From: an uncultured Bacteroides sp.
Lineage (GTDB): Bacteria; Bacteroidota; Bacteroidia; Bacteroidales; Bacteroidaceae
Reading direction: 5' to 3'
Assembly (NCBI GenBank): GCA_900555635.1
Contig: USLU01000042.1
Location: forward strand, 1 to 43,960
DNA length: 43,960 nt
Of the stretch, positions 35,145 to 43,074 are shown piece by piece. The translations under genes were made by a program, and so were the position numbers. The notes below the pieces were generated by a model that worked only from the letters and a program-made list of their open reading frames with translations, had not been told where the DNA came from and did no database searches. Numbering within the stretch: position 1 is the stretch's first letter; each line of letters begins with the position of its first letter.

Positions 35145-37658
35145 TCATTTCCTATTCTCATGGATGCGTATCACCGTAAACGAGTAAGCCGGCATTGTAT
35201 AAGGGAAGTCATTGCCCTTCACTTCAAAGTCAGTAGTGACTGATTTAGCTGTCTTGTCCTTCGGATCACCCGACAAAAGAGTCTTTGTAGCTGTAGGATT
35301 TACTAAAGCAACATCTTCCAATTTTATTTGGGAAGTGATTTCTACGGGAAGCAGGTTGACCAGTTTCACGATATAATCGCCTGTATAGTTGTCTTTCACC
35401 ACCGATACACCGACACGTTTCTTCACTGCATCTTCCTTACTGTTCAGGCTGACGGAAGAAGCAAGATAATCGGTTCCTGCATTCTGACCGTACATTTGCT
35501 GAGTATAATAACCTACGGTAGGTTTCACTTCGGCGTTATTGAAATAAATCAAATCGGGGTTCCACTGCGTATGGTGCTCCTTGGCAAGCAGAGGGGCGTA
35601 TGAAGTCATGGATACCACATCACCGTTTCTTTCGACCGAGGTGAGGTACAAAGCCTCTGCCAATGCCGTCTCTATGTTATTAGGACGACCGGGCAGGTGG
35701 GCTGCATATTCACCCAGGTATACTTTCGATTTATTGCGGTCGTAACGGTCGTAGTAATCTTGATTATGAATGAGCCAGCCGGGAGCCACATAGTAATGCT
35801 CGTCCACCATCGGTATATTCAGCCGGGAGGCAAGCGCCCAACCTTCATCATAGTCAGTACCTTCGTAGAAAGGACCTACGGTACCAATCACCGTTATCTC
35901 GGGATATTTCTCCTTGATGGCATTGAATATCATCGTAAAGCGTTCTACAAAAATATCGGTAATCAAATCTTCGTTGCCAATGCCGATAAACTTCAGGTTG
36001 AAAGGCTTGGGATGTCCGGCTTCGGCACGCTTACGTCCCCATACGGTTTTCTTGGCATCTCCATTGGCATATTCTATCAAGTCGAGAATATCCTGGATGT
36101 ACGCTCCCATCTCTTCCATAGGAATACCGCCCTGCTGACCGTTGCAGCCCAATTCTCCTTTTGCATGGTGGCTGCAAGTACCGGAGTTCTGGCAAGGCAC
36201 GCCGGCAGCAAGCACAGGCACAGGTTCGGCACCCATATCTTCGCAGAACTGGAAGTACTCAAAATAACCCAAGCCACGAGTCTGATGGTAGCCCCACAGG
36301 TTACGCAGAGGCTTGCGCGCTTCGAGCGGGCCGATGGAACCTTTCCAGTCGTAGATATTGTCTACGCCATCGCCATGAGCCACACATCCACCGGGAAAAC
36401 GCACAAAGCGGGGCTTCATATCGGCCAATGTTTGCGCCAGGTCGGCACGTAATCCGTTCTTATGTCCACGGAAAGTATTGCGGGGGAAGAGGGAAATCAT
36501 ATCGAGTTCATAAGTACCCGCAGTCTGCGGAACAAGTGCCAGCTCGGCAGAACGCACATCTGCATTGGCAATAAGCTGGGTACTGTATTTTTTCCATTCT
36601 TTAGAAGATACGTTTACAGATGAAGAAGCTATTTCGCTACCATCTTGATTAATCAGTTTCACCAGTACCTTACCGCCCTTACTGCCTTGCGGAACACGAC
36701 CGAAGAGGGAGAAGTCATACTTCTCGCCTTTCTTCAACGTGATGCCGTCGAAACCGGGATTCTGAAACGATGCACCCGGTTTGGTTATGTTGAGCACAGC
36801 ATAATGTGGGTTATTCTCGTGGATAGGATTCGCAGTAGCTATGGTAAACGTTGCGTCGTCACCCCGTACCGACCAAGCGTAGTTGCTGTCCCAGCCTTCG
36901 CGGGAACCGTCTTTCGAGGAGTATTCAAAGTCGCGGTTCTGTATAAGTTCTGCATATAGTCCGCCATCGGCCGCATAGTTGATATCTTCGAAGAAGATGC
37001 CAATCAGATGCTCGCTGATGGGTTTTGTTTGTGAGGTTTGTACGTTGATAGTCGCTTCGAGCGGTTTCAATCCGGCAAAGCGCACGGGATCTTGCTCGGC
37101 ACGTTCGTCATAAAGTGACTGGCGGTACTTCTTGTGTTCGGCAAAGCGAACCAGTTGCTCGATGGTAGAATAAGATACACGTTGCATCCAGCCGTTCTCT
37201 TCCCGACCGTTTACAGTAATTTTCTCTTCAGTAATGGGGAAGATAGTTGAAGGTAGATACTTGGTGCGGTCAGCTTCTGTGAAATAGCTTTGCGGTCCCC
37301 ATTTCAGTAAGTCTGCCGAAGCGGCATGCGCCCATACTTCGCCACTTTGGGTGGCTGTCCAGAGGCAATGCCAACGACCGTCGGCACGGTTTTGCATCAG
37401 CCTGGGACGGAACATCTTCTTTTGGCGTCCCCAAGGACCGAAGTCACATTTCACATAGTCATAACCATCGGCTACGGAAAACCATTGAGTACCTTCCGTG
37501 CTCCAGGCAAATCGTAGTCCACTTTGCCCATTGGCATCGGAATAGGAAAAGAGAAAGACGGAATCGGGTTCATTGGTTACTCTGTTCGTTCGGGCTTGCA
37601 GAGTGGTGGCGCAAACTAGAAACAGGCAGGTAGCAAAGAAGTACGTTAATTTATTCAT
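35145..37658 (-). CDS. GH51 alpha-L-arabinofuranosidase with N-terminal propeller-like extension (GH51c)
   Basis: This 837-residue secreted protein has two parts. After the signal peptide (ending LQAR), residues about 30-150 look like two or three blades of a glycosidase-type beta-propeller (VFLFSYSDANGQSGLRFAWS; FRPRLMQNRADGRWHCLWTA; ADLLKWGPQSYF). This fragment is too short for a whole GH43 or GH32 domain. A linker follows to about 205. The GH51 part then starts with LIGIFFEDINYAADGGLYAEL, has a jelly-roll insert, and carries acid/base Glu563 in GNEDLI (most GH51 enzymes have GNE followed by N/Q-W) and nucleophile Glu650 in LGEYAAH. It lies between two intergenic repeat elements. The extension may bind carbohydrate or be a relic of a fused enzyme. 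Confidence 0.9.
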   Translation of the reverse strand: MNKLTYFFATCLFLVCATTLQARTNRVTNEPDSVFLFSYSDANGQSGLRFAWSTEGTQWFSVADGYDYVKCDFGPWGRQKKMFRPRLMQNRADGRWHCLWTATQSGEVWAHAASADLLKWGPQSYFTEADRTKYLPSTIFPITEEKITVNGREENGWMQRVSYSTIEQLVRFAEHKKYRQSLYDERAEQDPVRFAGLKPLEATINVQTSQTKPISEHLIGIFFEDINYAADGGLYAELIQNRDFEYSSKDGSREGWDSNYAWSVRGDDATFTIATANPIHENNPHYAVLNITKPGASFQNPGFDGITLKKGEKYDFSLFGRVPQGSKGGKVLVKLINQDGSEIASSSVNVSSKEWKKYSTQLIANADVRSAELALVPQTAGTYELDMISLFPRNTFRGHKNGLRADLAQTLADMKPRFVRFPGGCVAHGDGVDNIYDWKGSIGPLEARKPLRNLWGYHQTRGLGYFEYFQFCEDMGAEPVPVLAAGVPCQNSGTCSHHAKGELGCNGQQGGIPMEEMGAYIQDILDLIEYANGDAKKTVWGRKRAEAGHPKPFNLKFIGIGNEDLITDIFVERFTMIFNAIKEKYPEITVIGTVGPFYEGTDYDEGWALASRLNIPMVDEHYYVAPGWLIHNQDYYDRYDRNKSKVYLGEYAAHLPGRPNNIETALAEALYLTSVERNGDVVSMTSYAPLLAKEHHTQWNPDLIYFNNAEVKPTVGYYTQQMYGQNAGTDYLASSVSLNSKEDAVKKRVGVSVVKDNYTGDYIVKLVNLLPVEITSQIKLEDVALVNPTATKTLLSGDPKDKTAKSVTTDFEVKGNDFPYTMPAYSFTVIRIHENRK

Positions 37659-37721
37659 GGTATTGATATAGTATTAATTATTTACTTATTAAATATGAAA
37701 TAAGGTCAGTCTTATTTGGAG

Positions 37722-37790
37722 GGTATCTCAATCGTATACTTAGGGTACCTCAGTCGTATACTTAGATACCCTCAGTATACGACTGAGATA
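37722..37790. repeat. 22-bp tandem repeat with an inverted third copy
   Basis: Two adjacent 22-bp direct repeats lie at 37722-37743 and 37744-37765 (two mismatches; core TCGTATACTTAG). A third copy, inverted, follows at 37774-37790 (AGTATACGACTGAGATA). The inverted copy can pair with either direct copy, so two exclusive hairpins are possible. It lies 64-132 bp upstream of the GH51c start. Confidence 0.75.
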
Positions 37791-37835
37791 GACTAAATAC
37801 AAATACTTGATAGCCAAGCTGTTACAAAAGGCTTT

Positions 37836-37894
37836 ATTCACAGTAAATTATCTATACTTATAGATCGAAATCAAATAGCAAATAAGCTGTGAAT
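37836..37894 (-). terminator. Possible terminator after GH97
   Basis: An 8-bp stem (ATTCACAG 37836-37843 with CTGTGAAT 37887-37894) encloses a smaller perfect 7-bp hairpin at 37850-37865. On the minus strand the sequence after the stem is AAAGCCTTTTG, a modest T run. It follows the GH97 stop by 16 bp. Confidence 0.45.
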
Positions 37895-37909
37895 TGATAG
37901 CGTACTTCA

Positions 37910-39859
37910 TCAATCGGCAACAAGTACTGCTCCCCCTTGTGGTTGTATCATCAATTGGAAGCTACCGTCAGCCTTTATCTTTTGCGATTTCATCTGCGGT
38001 TGGAGTTGCTTGTCATCGCTATAGAACGAAACCGTTTTTCCTGCCAGCATAGGCAAGGAGAGTTTCAATTTCAGAGCTTCTTTGCCACCATTTACGGCAG
38101 TTACATACCAACGGTCGCCGTGACGACGGGCAAGGACAACATACTTGCCGGGATAACCGTCGATAAAGCGTGTCTCATCCCAGGTAGTGGGTACTTGTTT
38201 CATAAAGTCGAGGCAGACTTGCGGTGCGTCCGTCAAGTTATTGGGAGCCAAGGCAAAGTTCTGAATAGGATTTTGGAAAAGGACGGCAACAGCCAACTGG
38301 AAAACATCGGTAGTGCGTCGAATGTTTCCACCATCATTACTCCGGTTCATACGCTTGTTCAGGAAGGTGCCGCCATACTCCATGCAACCTATCGTATTGC
38401 GGATAAAAGGATGCAAGCAAGCGTTGAAAGCTTCTGCGTCGCAGAAGTGCTGACTGAAGATGATATTCTCCGATGCCAATACTGCCTCACTGCCCACGTA
38501 ATTGGGGTACATACGCTCCCACCCGCGAGGAATGGTACAACCGTGGAAAATCACCATCAGACCGTGGTCGTCGGCATCGCTCAAGATATCTTCATAGAGA
38601 CGCATCGTTTCCTGCTTGTCACCACCGAAGAAATCGACCTTGATGCCTTTCACTCCTTGTTGTTGCAACCATTTCATCTCACGTTTGCGGATGATGGCAT
38701 TGTCCATCATATTGGTAGGTCCCTGCTCGATGTCGTTCCAGTAACCGCTGGAACTGTACCACAAGAAGACATCTACCCCTTTGGAATTGGCATATTGGAT
38801 GAATTGCGTCATGCGGTCGCGTCCGATGTTTGTATTCCACCAGTTGTCGATCAAGACATATTGATACCCCATGGCAGCTGCCAGGTCTACATATTTCACT
38901 TGGTCATCGTAATTGATGCTTTCATCTTGCCAAAGAATCCAGCTCCAGGTACCACGGCCCATTTTATAGTCGTGTTGTGTCGTATAACGTGGCTCTACCA
39001 CATCCCAGGGGACGGTGGTTTCTACAATCGGCTTCAATGTCTCGCCTACTGTAATGGTGCGCCACGGAGTAGACCCCGGCAGGGAAAATGCCGGTTCCGA
39101 TGTTCCGTTACCGTTATTTTCTTCGGGCATAGGGAAAGCGATGTTGTACATACCGTCTTGTGCATCACTCAGTCGTGAGCCACAATAACGGCTGTCAACA
39201 CCGGTTTCACTAATTAACACCCAACCATTATCTCCTATCTTGAACAAACATGGGAAAGTATATCCATGCCCGTATTGCGAACGCACATTCATCGGGGCAT
39301 CCGCTTTGTATTCTTCTTCATAACTGGGTTTTGTACGCTTCCAGCCTATCATGGCATCACTTTGCGGACAAAGGAAAGTAGTAGTCTGCTGCGGGAAACG
39401 GAAACCGGTTGCTTCCTGATTCACCGTCACGCTGCCACGTTCGCCCTGACGGGGCAAAGTGTAGCGGAAAGCTACGTCGTTATTACTTACACGAAAGGTG
39501 ACATCCATCTTCTGACCTGCGGCATTGGCAAAGGAACATATCAGTTCATTAGCTGTATAATGTACCTGCGATACTTTAATGCGCGACTGGTTATAAACAG
39601 TATCTATCGACGTCTGTGTATGTCCGGTCAGTTTCATAGACTTGGCAAAGTCTCCCACATTCGTTTCCAGTCCCAGCGGTGAGGATGCTAACATTTGTTT
39701 TCCATTGTAATCAATGGCATAAGATGCCTCTCCCCCTTCCGGGCACGATACTGTGAGTTGTAATTTTCCGTCTGGTCCTTTCACTACTACGTTCTGGGCG
39801 GCAAGCGGCATCACTGTCATTAGCGCTAAACAAGCAAGTCCTTTAAGTTTGTTCTTCAT
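37910..39859 (-). CDS. GH97 retaining-type glycosidase (alpha-galactosidase or beta-L-arabinopyranosidase)
   Basis: This 649-residue protein has signal peptide MKNKLKGLACLALMTVMPLAAQ. The N-terminal beta-sandwich (about 22-270) includes EATGFRFPQQTTTFLCPQSDAMIGWKR in two blocks, and the barrel starts near WSWILWQDESINYDDQ. The strand GIKVDFFGGDKQ carries Asp409 where the Bacteroides retaining alpha-galactosidase BtGH97b has its nucleophile. The inverting alpha-glucosidase SusB lacks this Asp, so this is the retaining type. Retaining GH97 enzymes include alpha-galactosidases and beta-L-arabinopyranosidases, which share stereochemistry. In an arabinose locus the second is attractive but unproven. 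It starts 26 bp after the tandem GH43 stop, so it is co-transcribed with it. Confidence 0.92.
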   Translation of the reverse strand: MKNKLKGLACLALMTVMPLAAQNVVVKGPDGKLQLTVSCPEGGEASYAIDYNGKQMLASSPLGLETNVGDFAKSMKLTGHTQTSIDTVYNQSRIKVSQVHYTANELICSFANAAGQKMDVTFRVSNNDVAFRYTLPRQGERGSVTVNQEATGFRFPQQTTTFLCPQSDAMIGWKRTKPSYEEEYKADAPMNVRSQYGHGYTFPCLFKIGDNGWVLISETGVDSRYCGSRLSDAQDGMYNIAFPMPEENNGNGTSEPAFSLPGSTPWRTITVGETLKPIVETTVPWDVVEPRYTTQHDYKMGRGTWSWILWQDESINYDDQVKYVDLAAAMGYQYVLIDNWWNTNIGRDRMTQFIQYANSKGVDVFLWYSSSGYWNDIEQGPTNMMDNAIIRKREMKWLQQQGVKGIKVDFFGGDKQETMRLYEDILSDADDHGLMVIFHGCTIPRGWERMYPNYVGSEAVLASENIIFSQHFCDAEAFNACLHPFIRNTIGCMEYGGTFLNKRMNRSNDGGNIRRTTDVFQLAVAVLFQNPIQNFALAPNNLTDAPQVCLDFMKQVPTTWDETRFIDGYPGKYVVLARRHGDRWYVTAVNGGKEALKLKLSLPMLAGKTVSFYSDDKQLQPQMKSQKIKADGSFQLMIQPQGGAVLVAD

Positions 39860-39885
39860 AATATATAGCTTTTTAGATTTATATT

Positions 39886-41826
39886 TTAGCGTGTCGGTAC
39901 TACCGGTTTTATCGTACCGTCCTCATTGAATTCCATACGATCCATACACACTTCGCGATGAATACCGGGACTATCCTTCAGGTATCCTTTATTAATACGA
40001 TGGTAAACGATAAACCACTCATCCGTACCCGGAATTTGTAAAACCGCATTGTGGGCAGGACCATATATCTCCTTATCGGGGTTTTGTATCAACACTACAG
40101 GTTTCTCCGCCACTTCTATCGGTCCCAATGGAGACTTGGAAGTTCCGTAAGCCACGTGATAATTGGGCGACCCCGTATCATCTACCGACCACATAAAGTA
40201 ATAAAGTCCGTTGCGGTAGAACACGTATGCTGCTTCACGGAAAGCATAATCCTGCAAGGTTCCTCCTTGCGGAGTCATTACCTTAATTGTCTTTTCCTTG
40301 ATAGAAAGCATATCCTTATTCAACTCGGCACCAGCCATATAGCCGTTGCCCCAATACAGATAAGACTTCTTCGATACCGGATCGGTGAACACATCCACAT
40401 CAATCTGTTGTCCTCCGCCAACAGGAGACTTTGTAATGATAGGATGTCCCAAATCAACGAAAGGTCCGGTAGGAGAATCGGCCACAGCCACTCCTATCTG
40501 CTTGCCTCCACCTTCGGTCCAGTTGCCACTATAATAGAAGAAGTACTTGTATTTTCCATCGACCAACTTCTCCTCAATGCACGGCGCCCATGCGTTACCA
40601 TCCGCCCAAGGCACTTGTTCGGACTTGAGATCCAACATGACACCTTCGTCCGTCCATTCCTTTAAATCGGGAGATGAAAATACAGTGAAGTACCATCCAC
40701 CCCAGCCCGGTTGTCCGTCGGTAGTGGAATATATATAATATTTCTGTGTTTGATGAGAGTACAAGATTTCAGGATCAGCATGGAACCCCGGTAATACAGG
40801 ATTATTGGGCAGTTCTCCCAATTCAGCCGGTTTACCCCATTTATCGGTAATACGTTTCAATTCGGCACGTGTAATAGGAATAATGGTTCCGTGACGTGGA
40901 TGGAAGTTCATCTTCACGTCAGCATCTATGACTTTGAAGTTTTGCAAATCGGTAGTTTCGGTAAACTGATATTTGCCCTTCATATAGACGTCATACATTA
41001 AAATATATTTATCTTGATTGATAAGTTTGAAGGTGCCTGCACCTTCTACGGCATCTGTAGTTTGTTGTTTATAATCCGGTTCTTCCGTCCACTTGCCCGA
41101 AGTAAGCGAACGGGTAGTAGCTACCTTGATACCATTTCCATGCCCTTCTGTCTTATAGAACATGTGGAACACACCGTCTTTATATACGATGTCTCCGTCA
41201 ATACACGACTTTCCGTTTTCGGGTAGGAACAGAGGTTTTGGGTCGCCTATCAGGTCGGTAAAGTCATCATTTGCATAAGCATAATAAATTACATCCGCAC
41301 CGTCACCATATTTCATAGACCAATAAACCATATATTTTCCCGCTTCAGGGTCAAAAATAGTCTGCGGTGCCCATACACGTTTTAACTTCTCTTGACCTGT
41401 ATAACGTTTCTGCATGTTGACAACCGAATGTGACCAGTTCACCAGGTCAGTTGATTTCAGTAGTACCATAGCCCGGTTAGAATCCCAGCCATTGTCGCTA
41501 ACCATATCTGTTACCACCATATAAAAAGTTTTACCATCCTGAGAGCGCAGAATATGCGGATCGCGTACTCCCCCCGTCGAACTAATCACTTTAGAATCGA
41601 GTATAGGTTTGTTACCATTCAATGCCCAGTACGTATAGCCATCCATACTTACCGCATAGCAAACAGCTTCTTCACTTATATGATTTCCTGTAAAATAAGT
41701 GAACAAGTAGGCTACATAATCCTTTTCAGGGAAAGGCTTTTGCTGAGAATAACCGGGAAGTGTAAACCATGACAATACTATTGCCAGGAAACTCATCTGA
41801 ATAGTGCTTTTCATTTTAATAATCAT
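39886..41826 (-). CDS. Tandem GH43-GH43 arabinofuranosidase-type enzyme
   Basis: This 646-residue secreted protein has two complete five-bladed propellers. Module 1 (about 30-325) has base Asp89 (VRDPHIL), modulator Asp210 (CIDGDI) and acid Glu261 (VEGAG). Module 2 (about 340-640) has Asp351 (FHADPEIL), Asp476 (QIDVDVF) and Glu531 (REAAYVF). Both triads are intact, so both halves may be active and may cut different arabinosyl or xylosyl linkages. Module 1 shares the layout of GH43a (YLFTYFTG; VSMDGYTYWALNGNKPIL). The signal peptide is clearest from the ATG at 41814 (MKSTIQMSFLAIVL); the ATG at 41826 adds four residues and cannot be excluded. It leads a unit with GH97. Confidence 0.92.
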   Translation of the reverse strand: MIIKMKSTIQMSFLAIVLSWFTLPGYSQQKPFPEKDYVAYLFTYFTGNHISEEAVCYAVSMDGYTYWALNGNKPILDSKVISSTGGVRDPHILRSQDGKTFYMVVTDMVSDNGWDSNRAMVLLKSTDLVNWSHSVVNMQKRYTGQEKLKRVWAPQTIFDPEAGKYMVYWSMKYGDGADVIYYAYANDDFTDLIGDPKPLFLPENGKSCIDGDIVYKDGVFHMFYKTEGHGNGIKVATTRSLTSGKWTEEPDYKQQTTDAVEGAGTFKLINQDKYILMYDVYMKGKYQFTETTDLQNFKVIDADVKMNFHPRHGTIIPITRAELKRITDKWGKPAELGELPNNPVLPGFHADPEILYSHQTQKYYIYSTTDGQPGWGGWYFTVFSSPDLKEWTDEGVMLDLKSEQVPWADGNAWAPCIEEKLVDGKYKYFFYYSGNWTEGGGKQIGVAVADSPTGPFVDLGHPIITKSPVGGGQQIDVDVFTDPVSKKSYLYWGNGYMAGAELNKDMLSIKEKTIKVMTPQGGTLQDYAFREAAYVFYRNGLYYFMWSVDDTGSPNYHVAYGTSKSPLGPIEVAEKPVVLIQNPDKEIYGPAHNAVLQIPGTDEWFIVYHRINKGYLKDSPGIHREVCMDRMEFNEDGTIKPVVPTR

Positions 41827-41885
41827 AATCTTTTTATATTAAATCAATTAGCAGGTGTAAAAATAACACTTTATTGAATACTACA

Positions 41886-41921
41886 CAAAAGAAGTGTACA
41901 TGTTGTGTAACATATACACTT
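41886..41921 (-). terminator. Hairpin after GH105
   Basis: AAGTGTA (41892-41898) pairs with TACACTT (41915-41921), and ATGTT with AACAT inside, leaving a 4-nt loop. On the minus strand it is followed by CTTTTG. It separates GH105 from the tandem GH43 gene. Confidence 0.6.
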
Positions 41922-41936
41922 ATTTATTTCTTTCTA

Positions 41937-43055
41937 TTAATGGTTATTCAAAAAACGCACCATCTCACAGGATGCAAGTAAGAAGGCCCCCACACCAAAA
42001 TTGGAGGTTGAGTTGGCGTCAACAATCTGCCCGGGAATCGCTTTTTCACCAATAGGCTGCACATACCCGATTCGTCCGTTCGGTTGCAAAGCTACGTTAG
42101 TCAGATAGTCCCATGCTTTCAGAACGACCGGCTGGTAGGCTGCCTTATCCAATAATCCATTGTTCATTCCCCACAATAGGCCGTAAGTAAAGAATGCCGT
42201 ACCACTGGTTTCAGGTCCCGGAGCATGTTCGGGATCAAGCATACTGCGCGTCCAGTAACCTTCGGGCTGTTGGCAGGCAGCTACTGCTTTGGCTAATGTC
42301 TGGAAACGCTCTACGTATTCCGGTCGGTTCGGATCTGTTTCAGGCAGATCTTGCAGTACCCGTGCCAGTGCAGCAAGTACCCAACCGTCCCCACGTGCCC
42401 AAAAATCTTTCTTGCCATTTACGCTTTTATGTTTGGGATATACGTATTTGGCGTCACGGTAGTACAAACCAGCCTCAGCGTCATACATAATGCTATTGGC
42501 ATACGTCCAATATTCGTGCATCTTCTTCAGATAAAGCGGATTATCAGTCAATTTATACAGTTTTGTCATTACCGGCATAGCCATGTATAGACCGTCTGAC
42601 CACCACCAATAATCATTCTTGTCTGTGCTCATCTGATATTCCATCACTTCACGGGCACGGGCTATCTTCTGAGAATCGGGTTTTACGTTATATAAATCCG
42701 CATATACTTGGAAGCACGTCTGATAATCACCAAAAAGTACATAGTCATCGCTTTCGCCATAGCTATATTTCCATTCGGATTTATTGTCACTTTTGGCACC
42801 TTTCCATTCATTGTGTTCGGCCCATGCCTCGGAATAAGCGTAGTAATCGGAATTACCGGTCAGGAAGAACGCTTCCATATTTCCGGTATGGTAGGCAGCA
42901 TTATCCCAGAAGGAACGTTCATGTTCGGGGTGTGTCTGCTGCCAATAGTTATTCACCTTAGTTATTATACCGATAACATCTTCTGTTTTCGGTCTTTGAG
43001 CTGTGCATGAGGCTGCGCCCACACAAAGCATAAGAATAAAGCATTTCAATTTCAT
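41937..43055 (-). CDS. GH105 unsaturated uronyl hydrolase
   Basis: This 372-residue enzyme has an (alpha/alpha)6 barrel and removes the 4,5-unsaturated uronic acid left at the non-reducing end by polysaccharide lyases. The signal peptide ends GAASC (Cys17), so it is probably a lipoprotein; the next residues TAQRPK are not acidic, so an inner-leaflet (periplasmic) location is likely. The catalytic Asp equivalent to Asp143 of YteR is Asp154 in WWWSDGLYMAMP. Supporting stretches are FWARGDGWVLAALARVL and SGTAFFTYGLLWGMNNGLL. Length is normal for the family. It starts 19 bp after the BNR_4 gene stop, so the two are one unit. Known GH105 substrates include unsaturated galacturonate-rhamnose from RG-I and unsaturated glucuronate from arabinogalactan proteins. 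Confidence 0.92.
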   Translation of the reverse strand: MKLKCFILMLCVGAASCTAQRPKTEDVIGIITKVNNYWQQTHPEHERSFWDNAAYHTGNMEAFFLTGNSDYYAYSEAWAEHNEWKGAKSDNKSEWKYSYGESDDYVLFGDYQTCFQVYADLYNVKPDSQKIARAREVMEYQMSTDKNDYWWWSDGLYMAMPVMTKLYKLTDNPLYLKKMHEYWTYANSIMYDAEAGLYYRDAKYVYPKHKSVNGKKDFWARGDGWVLAALARVLQDLPETDPNRPEYVERFQTLAKAVAACQQPEGYWTRSMLDPEHAPGPETSGTAFFTYGLLWGMNNGLLDKAAYQPVVLKAWDYLTNVALQPNGRIGYVQPIGEKAIPGQIVDANSTSNFGVGAFLLASCEMVRFLNNH

Positions 43056-43074
43056 ATTTTAGTTGACTAAAGCT

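Noticed and set aside
35697..36452. 251-codon plus-strand frame, with another at 36161-36574
   Set aside because: Both are antisense to the GH51c barrel. Their composition follows the codon bias of the real gene.
37937..39178. Long 413-codon open frame on the plus strand
   Set aside because: It lies fully antisense to the GH97 gene, which has an intact active site, signal peptide and family-length product. The antisense translation shows no domain pattern or signal peptide.
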